Positions 11,221 through 20,392 of a stretch of DNA of 64,000 bases are shown here, piece after piece (the stretch's first letter is position 1; the number at the start of each line of letters is the position of its first letter). Origin of the DNA: Doryteuthis pealeii (taxonomy: Eukaryota; Mollusca; Cephalopoda; Myopsida; Loliginidae); the NCBI GenBank assembly GCA_023376005.1, contig CM042145.1, positions 17,983,433-18,047,432 on the forward strand, written 5' to 3'. Position numbers and translations under genes: made by a program. The notes under the pieces are model-generated. The model did not search any database, was not told where the DNA came from, and saw only the letters and a list, made by a program, of their open reading frames with translations.

Positions 11221-11605
11221 GACAGAGACAGAGAGGGAGAAAACTGGCATGTAAGTTCGTATTCTGTTACATTAAAAACAATTGCTCTTGTTCTGTTAAG
11301 ACTGCCAAGTCGGTGATGCTCATTATTCCAAATTATGAAATTACAGAACCAAATTCTATTTCTCACCGAATAAAAAATGTCTGGTTTTTTGTTTGAAATA
11401 TTTCCATTAATCAAATGTCAATTGATTGTGACTAACTAATCGTAAGATTAAGAATCTTTATTAACGCGGTAATTTACCCCCGATATTGTGGACGGAGCAT
11501 CCTTAGTTGGCCAAATCTCGCACCTGTCGGGGTTTTTTTTTTAAATATTCATAAGCGCCACCTTGCATTAATATAGAGAAGGGAAAGGATGTTTCCTGAA
11601 ACAAG

Positions 11606-11924
11606 TACAAAAATCAACTAGACAAAGGCTATTTCTTTTCTATTTTCATCTTTTCCTGTCAATTATATTTATTTTAAAATTACTCCCTTTTATCATTAAT
11701 GGATGTCACTGGTGCTAAAATGATGATAAAAAAAAATTATGTTATAATTATATATTTCATCACTCATTTTCTTTTTTGTCTATTTTTAAACGGAATGGCA
11801 TTATAATAAAAAAAAAATACGACGATCAATTTTGCTATGCATCAACAGTAATTTTTTATCCTTCCGTTCAATATATTAGGCATTATTAATTATTTGAATT
11901 TACTAATCGTTGCTAAGTCTGACA
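11606..11924. other. No gene seen
   Basis: AT-rich unique-looking sequence outside the inverted repeat, with poly-A runs and no sizeable open frame. Confidence 0.5.
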
Positions 11925-12020
11925 TGCGACTTGCTGTCCCTAAGTGGTCACCCATCTAAGTACTGAACTAGATTATTGTTGCTTAACTTCGATCAATTAT
12001 CAGGAAACCGATGCTTTAAG
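11925..12020 (-). mobile_element. 5S rRNA-derived SINE fragment
   Basis: On the minus strand it reads ATCGGTTTCCTGATAATTGA, CGAAGTTAAGC, TTCAGTACTTAGATGGGTGA + CC and GGGACAGCAAG. These match the A box, intermediate element and C box of the 5S internal control region. It is the best preserved of three such copies in the window. Confidence 0.75.
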
Positions 12021-12099
12021 CGTGTCTTTATCATAAGGTAAGAAGTATACATTTTTGTTTGTTTTTTTCATTCATCTTTTGTAGTGTTTCATTGTTGTC

Positions 12100-12190
<91 letters not shown>

Positions 12191-12200
12191 TATATATATA

Positions 12201-12522
12201 AATTTTGTGTATTTTGCCAGCAAATTATTCTTAAGACATGTGTTATTGAACAACACGGGGTATTCTTTTTTCATTTTTTGTATAGATATTTTTTCGAGTT
12301 GATTCATGATATTTTTCATACTAAAAATTAACTAAAAACCAAATAAGGTAACCCCATGAAGACGACTGGAGAAACAGTCGAAAGCGCTCGGGAAATTAGT
12401 ATGAAAAATATCATGAATCAACTCGATCCAGATTCAAAAAGAATAGCCAGAAGACTGGAAAAAATATCCATACAAAAAATGAAAAAAGAATACTCCGTGT
12501 TGTTCAATAACACATGTCTTAA

Positions 12523-12527
<5 letters not shown>
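12201..12527. repeat. Foldback of Penelope-like 5-prime ends
   Basis: Arms 12230-12290 and 12460-12527 are inverted (CTTAAGACATGTGTTATTGA and its complement). Both flanks are (TA)n. The right arm encodes a PLE-like ORF start and a hammerhead-like motif; the left arm encodes the same C-terminal stretch on the minus strand. Inverted partial copies flanking or fused to a PLE are typical of that retroelement class. Confidence 0.75.
12352..12393 (+). ncRNA. Hammerhead-like motif (family H), upstream of a PLE ORF start
   Basis: AUGAAGA (12356-12362, position 3 changed from C), one extra C, stem II GACUG/CAGUC with loop GAGAAA, GAAA (12380-12383), then self-complementary AGCGCU, triplet CUC and GGG able to pair with the upstream CCC. 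The zero-loop stem III would only work in a dimer. Its position directly before a PLE-like coding segment fits the known placement of hammerheads in PLE pLTRs, but changes in the core make activity doubtful. Confidence 0.5.

Positions 12528-12530
<3 letters not shown>
12356..12530 (+). pseudogene. Penelope-like element ORF N-terminal fragment
   Basis: Basic protein fragment with RRLEKISIQKMKKEYSVLFN followed by NTCLKN, after which the frame runs into IYIYIY from (TA)n. The left arm, read on the minus strand, continues CLKNNLLAKYTKF, matching the (L)LPKYT motif that I recall from PLE ORF N-termini. The RT and GIY-YIG domains are absent, so this is a 5-prime-end fragment. Similar fragments lie at 13032-13233 and 45006-45125. 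Confidence 0.55.
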
Positions 12531-12575
<45 letters not shown>

Positions 12576-12579
<4 letters not shown>

Positions 12580-12684
12580 TAGGATAGCGTAGACATAGAG
12601 TCAACGGGACTTGTTGACTGACAGTTTCTCGCCTATGCGATCATCGGACCAGGTTGACTCTACGTCTATTCTATCCTAGCTTAG
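12576..12684. repeat. Foldback element with hammerhead relic (family D)
   Basis: Inverted arms CTAGGATAGCGTAGACATAG and GACGTCTATT-type complement to CTATCCTAG, flanked by (TA)n on the left. The same core recurs at 54738-54902 and 57182-57290. Confidence 0.8.
12605..12653 (-). ncRNA. Hammerhead ribozyme relic D2
   Basis: Minus strand: CCGAUGA (12647-12641), stem II UCGC-AUAG-GCGA, GAAA, stem III ACU/AGU with a 3-nt loop, and triplet GUC. Stem I carries two mismatches relative to copy D1, and core position 4 is changed (U to C). Probably inactive. Confidence 0.6.
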
Positions 12685-12736
12685 ATATATATGGTCTATC
12701 ACCGATATTGACCGTTGTTTATTCATAAATATACCA

Positions 12737-12739
<3 letters not shown>

Positions 12740-12799
<60 letters not shown>

Positions 12800-12941
12800 T
12801 ATATTTTTTCTAATGAAACTAGGATTTTGTTATTTCTAATTGAACATTGCACAATCACAACAGATATTAGTATATAATATTTATTACCAAACTTCATGAT
12901 ATTATATTCTGTAACACAAATATGAATATGTAGCAATAAAA

Positions 12942-13021
<80 letters not shown>

Positions 13022-13031
13022 TATATATATA
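12740..13031. repeat. Two long (TA)n tracts
   Basis: (TA)n at about 12740-12797 and 12944-13031, separated by 145 bp of AT-rich sequence. The second joins directly to a PLE-like fragment. Confidence 0.95.
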
Positions 13032-13231
13032 TTGAATGTTGTGTATTTTGGCAGCAAGTAATGTTGAAAACCACGGAATATTTCTTTGTCATTATCTTTA
13101 TCTGAAGTTTTTCTTGTCGTCTAGTTATTTTTATTAGTTCGAGATATATACCAGCTGGATCCCGAACTAAGAAAAATAACTTCAGAAAAAGATGATGAAA
13201 AAGAAATATTCCGTGGTTTTCACAATACTTG

Positions 13232-13233
<2 letters not shown>
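13032..13233. repeat. Foldback of PLE 5-prime-end fragments between (TA)n tracts
   Basis: Arms contain CCACGGAATATTTCTTTGTC and its complement. On the minus strand the left arm reads [10 protein letters not shown] and then (IY)n; the frame is broken inside the asparagine/cysteine motif. The plus strand of the right arm contains [13 protein letters not shown], parallel to QLDPDSK of the 12356 fragment. The two flanks are both (TA)n. Confidence 0.65.
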
Positions 13234-13282
<49 letters not shown>

Positions 13283-13317
13283 AGAGTAAGTAAGCAAACA
13301 ATGTGTTTATTTGATAT

Positions 13318-13487
13318 GGCTTTTAGCCGACAATTTTGGAGGATATGTGCTTAATTGAAGTCATACCTAATTTTGAAAATTAATTAGCTAATAATTAATG
13401 AATTTAGGCGGGCATACATGTTCAAATGTAAGGCTAAACAAATCGAGAAAATGTCAATCCCTGAATGTACATTTCGACCATATATAT
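13318..13487 (-). repeat. Family B hammerhead repeat, truncated inside the ribozyme
   Basis: Minus strand begins (TA)n-TGGUCGAAA, then UGUACAUU and CAGGGAUUG, then TTCTCGATTTGTTTAGCC, the same order as 50340-50490. The part 5-prime of stem II, including CUGAUGA, is replaced by (TA)n. It ends at CACATATCCTCC. (CA)n and further (TA)n lie beyond. Confidence 0.75.
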
Positions 13488-13545
13488 ATATATATATATA
13501 TAATATATATTATATATGCACACACACACACACACACACACATAC

Positions 13546-13578
<33 letters not shown>

Positions 13579-13959
13579 GCATTTCTTTTCATTAAAGATA
13601 TTTTGCAATTTTATTTCTGGTTACAGTGTCAATACTGTAGTATTTGGTAATAGATAATACCTAATGACATCTGTTCTGATTGTGTAATAATCCACATGAA
13701 ATAATAAAATCCTGTAAGTTGGTTTAAAGGAAAATTTACTTCTTTATAAAAAAAAAATATGTTCGTGCACTTGTATATGGGCAAATACTACACTATGAAA
13801 TATGACGGACAGATTTTAAGGGATACCTAAATAAACAAATAAAGAGTCTAAGTAGTCACGGCTAATTTGAACCACACCCTTCTCATACTGCTTATAACAG
13901 ATATATATATACTGACGACCTTCCGTTTTCACATTTGAGAATTTCCATCATATCCAAGT

Positions 13960-14035
13960 CCTACTAATAAGAGACCGAAACGTTGCATCGTCGACAATAA
14001 ACATCAAGTTTCTATAACATCCCGTGTTTGTCTAC
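13960..14035 (+). repeat. Decayed hammerhead-type repeat end
   Basis: Holds GAGACCGAAACGTTG and AACATCCCGTGTTTGTC, resembling the 3-prime side of a hammerhead and the repeat end also seen at 14806-14890. No CUGANGA box is left. Confidence 0.35.
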
Positions 14036-14063
14036 TTTTCTCCATATATATATATATATATAT

Positions 14064-14349
14064 AATTACCAACCCCTCCAGACGAGCAGGATTGACACAC
14101 GGTCAAATTCTTAAGTGGAGTTTAACAGTTTTGAATTCGGAGTTTTCTTTCTCTTAGACTCGTTACCTAGCCATGGTTAAAGAGTCCAGTCTGCCCTACT
14201 ATTTGCCCATAGCTGGAGGGAGAATTGGATCCATACCTTTCCCAAGGGTATTAGCGCCATGTGAAATGCAAACAGCTTCGTCCTGGAATTGAACTCGGGT
14301 CGACGAGTCCATTTCTTGCGACTCTAACTATTAAACCACGCGTCTCCAT
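14064..14349 (-). mobile_element. tRNA-derived SINE, family 1
   Basis: Minus-strand copy with the GAGGGGTTGGT end joined to (TA)n at 14041-14063. The body and the tRNA-like head (ATGGTTAGAGTC region) end near 14349. Confidence 0.85.
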
Positions 14350-14476
14350 ACAGATAAATATATAAAGGTGAATGGAAGTCACTTGGATACCAGAAAATAA
14401 TTTTCTAACAAATGAATATGCTACATCACCAGTGCATTTTTTATCGCTTCCCTTATAGCATATATGCTCTTAAAAA

Positions 14477-14758
14477 GGAAGCGCGTGGTGTAATGGTTAA
14501 AGTCATGGGAAATCGTCGCCCCGAGTTCAAATCCTGGACGTGATAATTGCATTTCACTTAGCGCTAATACTCTTAGGAAAGGTATGAATCCTACTCTCCC
14601 TCCAGCTATGGATAAATAGTAGGACAGACTGGGCTCTTTAACCTTGGTTAGGCAACCCGTCTAGGAGAAGGAAAACTCTGAATTCAAACCTGTTGAACTC
14701 CGCTTAAGAAATTGACCTTGTGTCACATCCTGCTCGTGCGGAGGGGTTGGTAAATATA
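14477..14758 (+). mobile_element. tRNA-derived SINE, family 1
   Basis: Full copy: GGAAGCGCGTGGTGTAATGG head, GAGTTCAAATCC B box, body, and the GGAGGGGTTGGTAAATATAT end. It lies head-to-head with the copy at 14064-14349. Confidence 0.88.
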
Positions 14759-14805
14759 TATATGCTCTTAAAAAAAATCTAAGTTTCTAAAAGAAGACTT
14801 TTCTC

Positions 14806-14890
14806 CTGACGATGACCCAGGGTCAAAACTGGTTGAGAACAATAAAAGAATAAAATAAATAAATATCGCAACATCCCGATTTGTCATCAC
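14806..14890 (+). ncRNA. Hammerhead relic G
   Basis: CUGACGA (14806-14812), an extra U, stem GACC-CAG-GGUC, then AAAA where GAAA is expected. Without G12 it should be dead. The following sequence resembles 13990-14035. Confidence 0.4.
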
Positions 14891-15029
14891 TTTTATTCGT
14901 CATCAGACAGACAGATAGACAGACAGACAGACAGATAGACAGACAAACAATGTGAGGATGATACAGAGAAAGCGACAAGGGATTGCACAGATATTCATCG
15001 ACACATATGTGCATTTAAATAGGTAAATA

Positions 15030-15554
15030 GATCTTTATGACTGACGGCATAAAAAGAGTAAAAAATGTGGAAAAAGGAAAAAAAAAGAAAAAAAGAAAGA
15101 AAGAAAGAAAGAAAGAAAAAAAAGAAAAAAAAAAGAATTATGACATGTGATAAAAAGTGCGTACATGCATATTTAGCGTGATTTCTTTCTTTTTTTTTTT
15201 TTTTTTTTTTTTGCGCATGTCCGATTCGAAATTAACCCAGTTCCGGTGGGTTGGTCAACTACTCTCAACTGCCTGCGTCGGCTAGAGTCAAATATACCAA
15301 TTAAAAACAAAAAGCTATTTGATTTTTCTATATTTAACATATTTCTGTTAACTTCTTTGTTTGCTTTTTTGAAAAGGGCCGTTTCATCATATGCTCTCCT
15401 TTTTTCATCCTTACTCTCCCTACTCTGCCCTTTCATCCTTGCTCAGCTTCTCTCCTCCTCCCTCAGAAGTCGGTTCGCCAAGCAATAATTAGAGTTCTAT
15501 TTATGCAAACAATACTTAAAAGTCACTTTTTAAAACACGTGATCATTCCTTTTC

Positions 15555-15629
<75 letters not shown>

Positions 15630-15640
15630 CGCACGCACGC
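15030..15640. other. Low-complexity stretch
   Basis: GAAA-rich tract (15060-15135), poly-T (15187-15212) and a (CT)n microsatellite (15555-15626) followed by (GCAC)n. No gene is seen between them. Confidence 0.6.
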
Positions 15641-15949
15641 AAATACACTCTCTCATACACACACATACAAACATATACAAGCACAGTGTCTTTCATTCTG
15701 ATGCTTTCTCAATATTTACTAAGATTATCTAAGTCGGGCACAAGGACAAATGAAATGCAGATAAGAAGAAGATGTTATGTAAATATTTGAAGTGAATCGA
15801 CCCTGTCTACTTAGAAAAACAGCATTCAAAATTCTGGATTTTGCCTGGGATCGAACACTGAAGCTTAGACCCGGTGGGAAATACAAAGCAAGCCACAAAT
15901 ATTTACCCGATAAATAAACACACTTGATAAGATTAACACAGACAGAAAG

Positions 15950-16021
15950 ACAGACTGAGATAGATAGATAGATAGATATGAACAGACAGAGATAGATAGA
16001 TAGATAGATATGAACAGACTG

Positions 16022-16058
<37 letters not shown>

Positions 16059-16131
16059 TGAACAGACTAAGATAGATAGATAGATAGATGTGAACAGAAG
16101 TATATAGATAGATTGATAGATAGATGTGAAC

Positions 16132-16172
<41 letters not shown>

Positions 16173-16187
16173 GATAGATAGATAGAT

Positions 16188-16219
<32 letters not shown>

Positions 16220-16312
16220 GATAGATAGATAGATATGAACAGACTGAGATAGATAGATAGATAGATAGATATGAACAGAAATAAATAGATAGATTATAGA
16301 TGTTAACAGAAG

Positions 16313-16352
<40 letters not shown>

Positions 16353-16400
16353 ACAGAAATTAAATAGATAGATTGATAGATAGATAGATAGATAACAGAA

Positions 16401-16459
<59 letters not shown>

Positions 16460-16503
16460 TGAACAGACTGAGATAGATAGATAGATAGATAGATAGATGT
16501 GAC

Positions 16504-16539
<36 letters not shown>

Positions 16540-16540
16540 G

Positions 16541-16571
<31 letters not shown>

Positions 16572-16612
16572 ACAGACTGAGATAGATAGATAGATAGATA
16601 GATAGATCATAT
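15950..16612. repeat. Compound GATA satellite
   Basis: About 660 bp of (GATA/TAGA)n punctuated at irregular intervals by TATGAACAGACTGAGATAGA-type inserts, giving a higher-order pattern. The long minus-strand open frame rich in SIYLS is only the translation of this repeat. Confidence 0.97.
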
Positions 16613-16934
16613 ATTAGAGGTCAGTATTTAACGTAATAGTTTCTTACATGACAATATCAGTTAAGTAATTATGTGTCATTACATGAAATATCAATTCCTC
16701 TTCCTGTAGTAAAAAAAAAAAGAAAGAAAAGTAAAATGGGGAGAATAAAGAGCGTTGAAAAAAACATGGAGGTGAAGTTCATCAGTATTGCATTATTCTC
16801 CATGGTCAACTAATGTTAGCATAAACTTTCCTCTTTTTCTCTCCTTATATCTACCCAAACTCCTCCGCACCGAGCAGGATGCGACTCAAGGTCAATTTTG
16901 AAGCAAAGTAGTAGTAGTAGCAGTAGTAGTAGTA

Positions 16935-17212
16935 GTAGTCAGTTAAGTTGGTTAAGTCGGTTGCGTGGCCTATTGCCAGTATCAGCCGAACAGCGAGAGA
17001 ATCTATCCTCTTTTCGCTAGTGCTAGACTAGGGAGATTATTTTGATGAGGTGGAGCGCCGCAACTACCGTCAGCCCCCAGATGCTTTACTGCACAGATCA
17101 GATTACCTAAGCTGAGCTACTCGTGCGCTGGTTGGCAGGGGCCGGTATCGAACCCAGAACCTTGAGAAATGTTAGGCGAATGCTCTATCGACACAGCTAA
17201 ACCGGCCCCTGT
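16935..17212 (-). mobile_element. tRNA-derived SINE, family 2
   Basis: Minus-strand copy whose head reads GGGGCCGGTTTAGCTGTGTC (A-box region), then CAAGGTTCTGGGTTCGATAC (B box). The body includes GATTCTCTCGCTGTTCGGCT. It is preceded by (GTA)n. Confidence 0.85.
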
Positions 17213-17224
17213 AGTAAAAACAAA

Positions 17225-17440
17225 AAAGTATGGTTTAAATTCAGGGCTTCCCTTCTCCTAGACTGGTTGTCCTAGAATTCAATCTGCCCTACTATTTACT
17301 AATAGTTGAGCAGGGAAGAGATTGTTTTCTTGCCTTTCCGAATATATTATATTAGTCCGAAGTGGAGCACAATAGCTTCGTCCGTGATTTGAACCCATTC
17401 CAATTCCTATGGCGGTAACGTTGCGCTAAGTGCGCCTCTC
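17225..17440 (-). mobile_element. SINE family 1, diverged copy
   Basis: Minus-strand match to the family body (TTCTCCTAGACTGGTT, CTGCCCTACTATTTAC) and to the head region up to GCGCCTCTC, with a degraded box region. Confidence 0.7.
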
Positions 17441-17566
17441 TTTGTCTTCTTACTTCTTTCAATCGATATTCAGATAAATATTCAATTTTTCACCATTTTT
17501 TTAGAGCCATAAAAGAAGAAGTATTTGGAAATTTAGTAATTCCACGTCAAATCACTAAAAAAAACG

Positions 17567-17799
17567 GTGCTCTTCCAATATGTGATCTACCAAAGGTTTA
17601 TGATCTACTATTGATCTACTATTCATGGCATGTGATCTACTTGGAAAAAAGAAGATAGGGTTAGGGTTAGGTTTTAGGGTTAGTTTAATGAGAAAATAAT
17701 GGGTAGTTAATGGGTAGATCACATATTGGAATGTAAACAACTCAGTAGATCACATATTGGATTAGAAACCATTCAGTAGATCACATATTGGAAGAGCAC
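17567..17799. mobile_element. MITE-like element with perfect 24-bp TIRs and a TTAGGG-type core
   Basis: Termini at 17567-17590 and 17776-17799 are perfect inverted repeats (GTGCTCTTCCAATATGTGAT plus four more bases). Inside are several GATCTACT or AGTAGATCACATATTGGA subrepeats and a core with GGGTTAGGGTTAGG and TTTTAGGGTTAG. The core recurs at 58205-58285 within different termini. Confidence 0.85.
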
Positions 17800-17884
17800 A
17801 ACAAAAAAACTTAGCTTTTATTCAACCGCTGAAATTTGCCTGAAACTGTTTCTTGGTCGATTACGACCAAGACAAATAGCAAAT

Positions 17885-18020
17885 AACCCTGGTGGTGAGG
17901 CTCCAGTTCTTAAACTCTGGAGACTGTGGAATATCCTTTCATTCCCATTACTCCCATGTCCACTCAGGGAAAACTTTTTTGTACAATCGACCCCTTCATG
18001 TAACCCTTGACCGCTCATCG
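17885..18020 (+). repeat. R5 interspersed repeat, fragment
   Basis: Carries GGTGGTGAGGCTCCAGTTCT and CCATTACTCCCATGTCCACT, blocks of the R5 family described at 39845-40455. Confidence 0.65.
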
Positions 18021-18128
18021 ATCCCCAGGCATGTATAATACATAAATAAATAGTTGCAAGTTCAAATTCCATATGCATTACGGAAGAAACTGCATGTCAC
18101 TCTGCAGGACAGTTGTAAGTTAATATAT

Positions 18129-18352
18129 GGAGGCGCGTGGCATAATGGTTAGAGTCGTGGACTCGTCGACCCGGTTCAAATCCTAGACAAGGCTGTTTGC
18201 ATTTCACATAGCGCTAATACTCTTGGGAAAGGAATGAATCCATATATATTCTCCCTCCAGCTATGGGTAAAATAGTAGTGCAGACTGGGCTCTTTAATCC
18301 TGGATAGGTAACTAGTCTAGGAGAAGGAAAACTCTGAATTTGAAAAAACCTG
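18129..18352 (+). mobile_element. tRNA-derived SINE, family 1
   Basis: Head GGAGGCGCGTGGCATAATGG, B box GGTTCAAATCC, body through GGAGAAGGAAAACTCTGAAT; the 3-prime end is truncated. Confidence 0.85.
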
Positions 18353-18462
18353 AGGTTAGTCGTTGATTTGGTTTGTGGCATTCCTTGTGCACCAATTCTT
18401 TCCTATCGACTGTGCGAAAAAGTGCGGATGGTCCAACACAAGCTTTCACCAATATATATATT

Positions 18463-18749
18463 TACCAACCCCTCCGCATGAGCAGGATGCGACACAATGT
18501 CAATTTCTTAAGCGGAGTTTAACAGGTTTGAATTCAGAGTTTTCCTTCTCCTAGACCGGTTGCCTAACCAAGGTTAAAGAGCTCAGTCTACCCTACTATT
18601 TACCCATAGCTGGGGAGGGGGAGAGCAGGATCCATACCTTTTCCAAGTGTATTAGCGCTAAGTGAAATGCAATCACCACATCCAGGATTTGAACTCGGGG
18701 TGACGAGTTAATTTCCTATGACTTTAACCATTACACCACGCGCTTCCTA
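18463..18749 (-). mobile_element. tRNA-derived SINE, family 1
   Basis: Full minus-strand copy from ACCAACCCCTCCGCATGAGC (3-prime end) to the head CACCACGCGCTTCC, with boxes readable. Confidence 0.87.
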
Positions 18750-18783
18750 CCAATATAAACAAAAAAAAGTATAGATTGTTCAC

Positions 18784-18810
18784 CGGATGAACCCTCATGC
18801 GTCGAAATCG
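18784..18810 (+). ncRNA. Hammerhead relic F
   Basis: CGGAUGA (one change from CUGAUGA), ACCC-UCAU-GCGU with one mismatch, CGAAA and UCGACGAGAG. Helix I cannot be closed convincingly. Listed as a relic only. Confidence 0.3.
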
Positions 18811-19414
18811 ACGAGAGAGTCCTTTTTTTTTTTAATGTATGCCCTCTCCCATGCATATCATTCTTGAAATATAGGGATATAAAAGGAAAGACTGTGTTGT
18901 GTGTTGTAAATCATGAGAAATGTATAAGGTGTTGAACACAACTGTGAAATTCAATCTGATCGAAATACAAGGAAATCCAATAAAGGATAAAGGAATAATG
19001 ATAAGAAATATAAGAAGATAAGAGTGGAGTAACTGTTTGTTGTCATTTTGGCATAGGCAGAGTAATCAGACGTTTTTTTATTTCTTAATGACAGATTTCA
19101 ACCCATAAAATTCAGCTTTTGAGACCCATAATATTTATCAATTCCCTCCTAACACCTCAGATAGACTTATCAATCTCTAGAGGTTGATATCGACCATTTT
19201 AGCGATCCCTGATATGCATGGAATGTTATATATATATATATATATGAATAAAAAAGCCTTAAATACCATAGGTATCATGATTATGGACCAGTTTTATGAT
19301 AATTAAGCATTGAGCTCTCATACGGAACCTGAACTCTACAACAAACTACTGGTAGGGAATAGGACCAGCCTAGAATCACCTTGTACCAAGAAACTTGGTA
19401 CCACAACATAGAAA

Positions 19415-19472
<58 letters not shown>

Positions 19473-19571
19473 TTGGAGAAAAGGCTAGATGGGAACTACA
19501 CAAAGAAGCTTCGCTGTGTGTCAATACTGCAGAAGTAAGACGAAATCATAAGTGACGTTCTCTGTGGACAC

Positions 19572-19715
19572 CTTACACATAGACACTCCAGTGTAGGTCG
19601 GCACCAAAAAAACTACATCAGTCAGCTCCATACGGATACTGGATACCGCGAGAATGACCTGCCAGGAATGATGATCAAGTCATTGGAATCCGTGCTGTCA
19701 ACACGTCTTCATAAT

Positions 19716-19722
<7 letters not shown>
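19572..19722 (+). pseudogene. LINE C-terminal remnant (RTE-like, tentative)
   Basis: Open stretch reading VGRHQKNYISQLHTDTGYRE then NDLPGMM, which resembles the C-terminal tail found after the reverse transcriptase in RTE-type or related LINE proteins (GRPxxxYxxQLxxDTG). It starts abruptly and ends in (TA)n at 19720. Assignment rests on the pattern alone. Confidence 0.45.
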
Positions 19723-19747
<25 letters not shown>

Positions 19748-19751
<4 letters not shown>

Positions 19752-19855
19752 ATGCCCTCCGCGCGAGTAGGATGTGACACAAGGTCAATTTCTTGAGCGA
19801 AGTTTAAAAGGTTTGAATTCTCCAAAGTTTTCTTCTCCTAAACTGGTTGCCTATA
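19748..19855 (-). mobile_element. SINE family 1, 3-prime fragment
   Basis: CCCTCCGCGCGAGTAGGATG, then TCAATTTCTTGAGCGAAGTT and AAACTGGTTGCC, truncated before the tRNA-like head; flanked by (TA)n. Confidence 0.7.
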
Positions 19856-19890
19856 TAGATATTGTTGTTGTGGGATCCACGTATATATAT

Positions 19891-19941
<51 letters not shown>

Positions 19942-20033
19942 TCTTGAATGGAGCACTTGTTTTATATTATTAAAATTGTATATAATGATGACAAGTAGTT
20001 AGAAAGGATAAGTCGAATGTGAATATGTATATT

Positions 20034-20187
20034 TAGTATGAAGCATTGGGCATGAAATATAAGAAACTCAGTTTTTATTGTTAAGTTTTCGTTTTATTTC
20101 GTTGAATTTTCGAGGCCGAAATAAAAACGAAACTTAACAAAAAAAACAGAGTTTCTTATATTTCATACCCAATGCTTCATACTAAAT
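20034..20187. repeat. Foldback repeat (PLE/retrozyme-like end)
   Basis: Arms AGTATGAAGCATTGGGCATG and CATACCCAATGCTTCATACT pair almost perfectly, with GAAATAAAAACGAAAC near the centre. The same terminal sequence (CCCATGCTTCACATTAAATC) follows a decayed hammerhead at 58010-58125. The right flank is (TA)n. Confidence 0.75.
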
Positions 20188-20392
20188 CCCAAACAATATA
20201 TATATATATATATATATAGTAAGTATAATATAATCATAAAATAATAATCCAAAATCTTATTCACTTCGCCGAAGGGCATACAATCTGTTTGTTGTTGTTA
20301 TTCTCTCAAAAACGCCCCCTTACCTATTATGGTAGAGGCGTGTAGTATCACTTGACAAGGTTAATTTCGCTGGGATTGTTAGCTGTGTACTG

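Larger units (their letters stand above)
7821..11605. repeat. Right arm of a giant inverted repeat
   Basis: Reverse-complement match of 1-3896. The inner edge coincides with the mariner tandem array. The outer edge is near GTTTCCTGAAAC at 11591-11605, opposite the first bases of the window. This copy looks cleaner than the left one: its hammerhead motifs and SINE boxes are intact. Confidence 0.93.

Noticed and set aside
11925..12020. Functional 5S rRNA gene
   Set aside because: Only the internal region is kept, with many changes, in three dispersed single copies.
12084..13657. Many frames dominated by IYIYIY or HTHTHT
   Set aside because: They arise from (TA)n and (CA)n. Only the non-repetitive ends at 12356-12530, 13032-13233 and 45006-45125 show PLE-like motifs.
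15933..16610. 225-codon minus-strand frame rich in SIYLS
   Set aside because: Translation of the GATA satellite; no other coding property.
17650..17695. Interstitial telomere or chromosome-fusion point
   Set aside because: Only a few TTAGGG-like units, inside a TIR-bounded element whose core recurs at 58205; this is a transposon module rather than a telomere relic.
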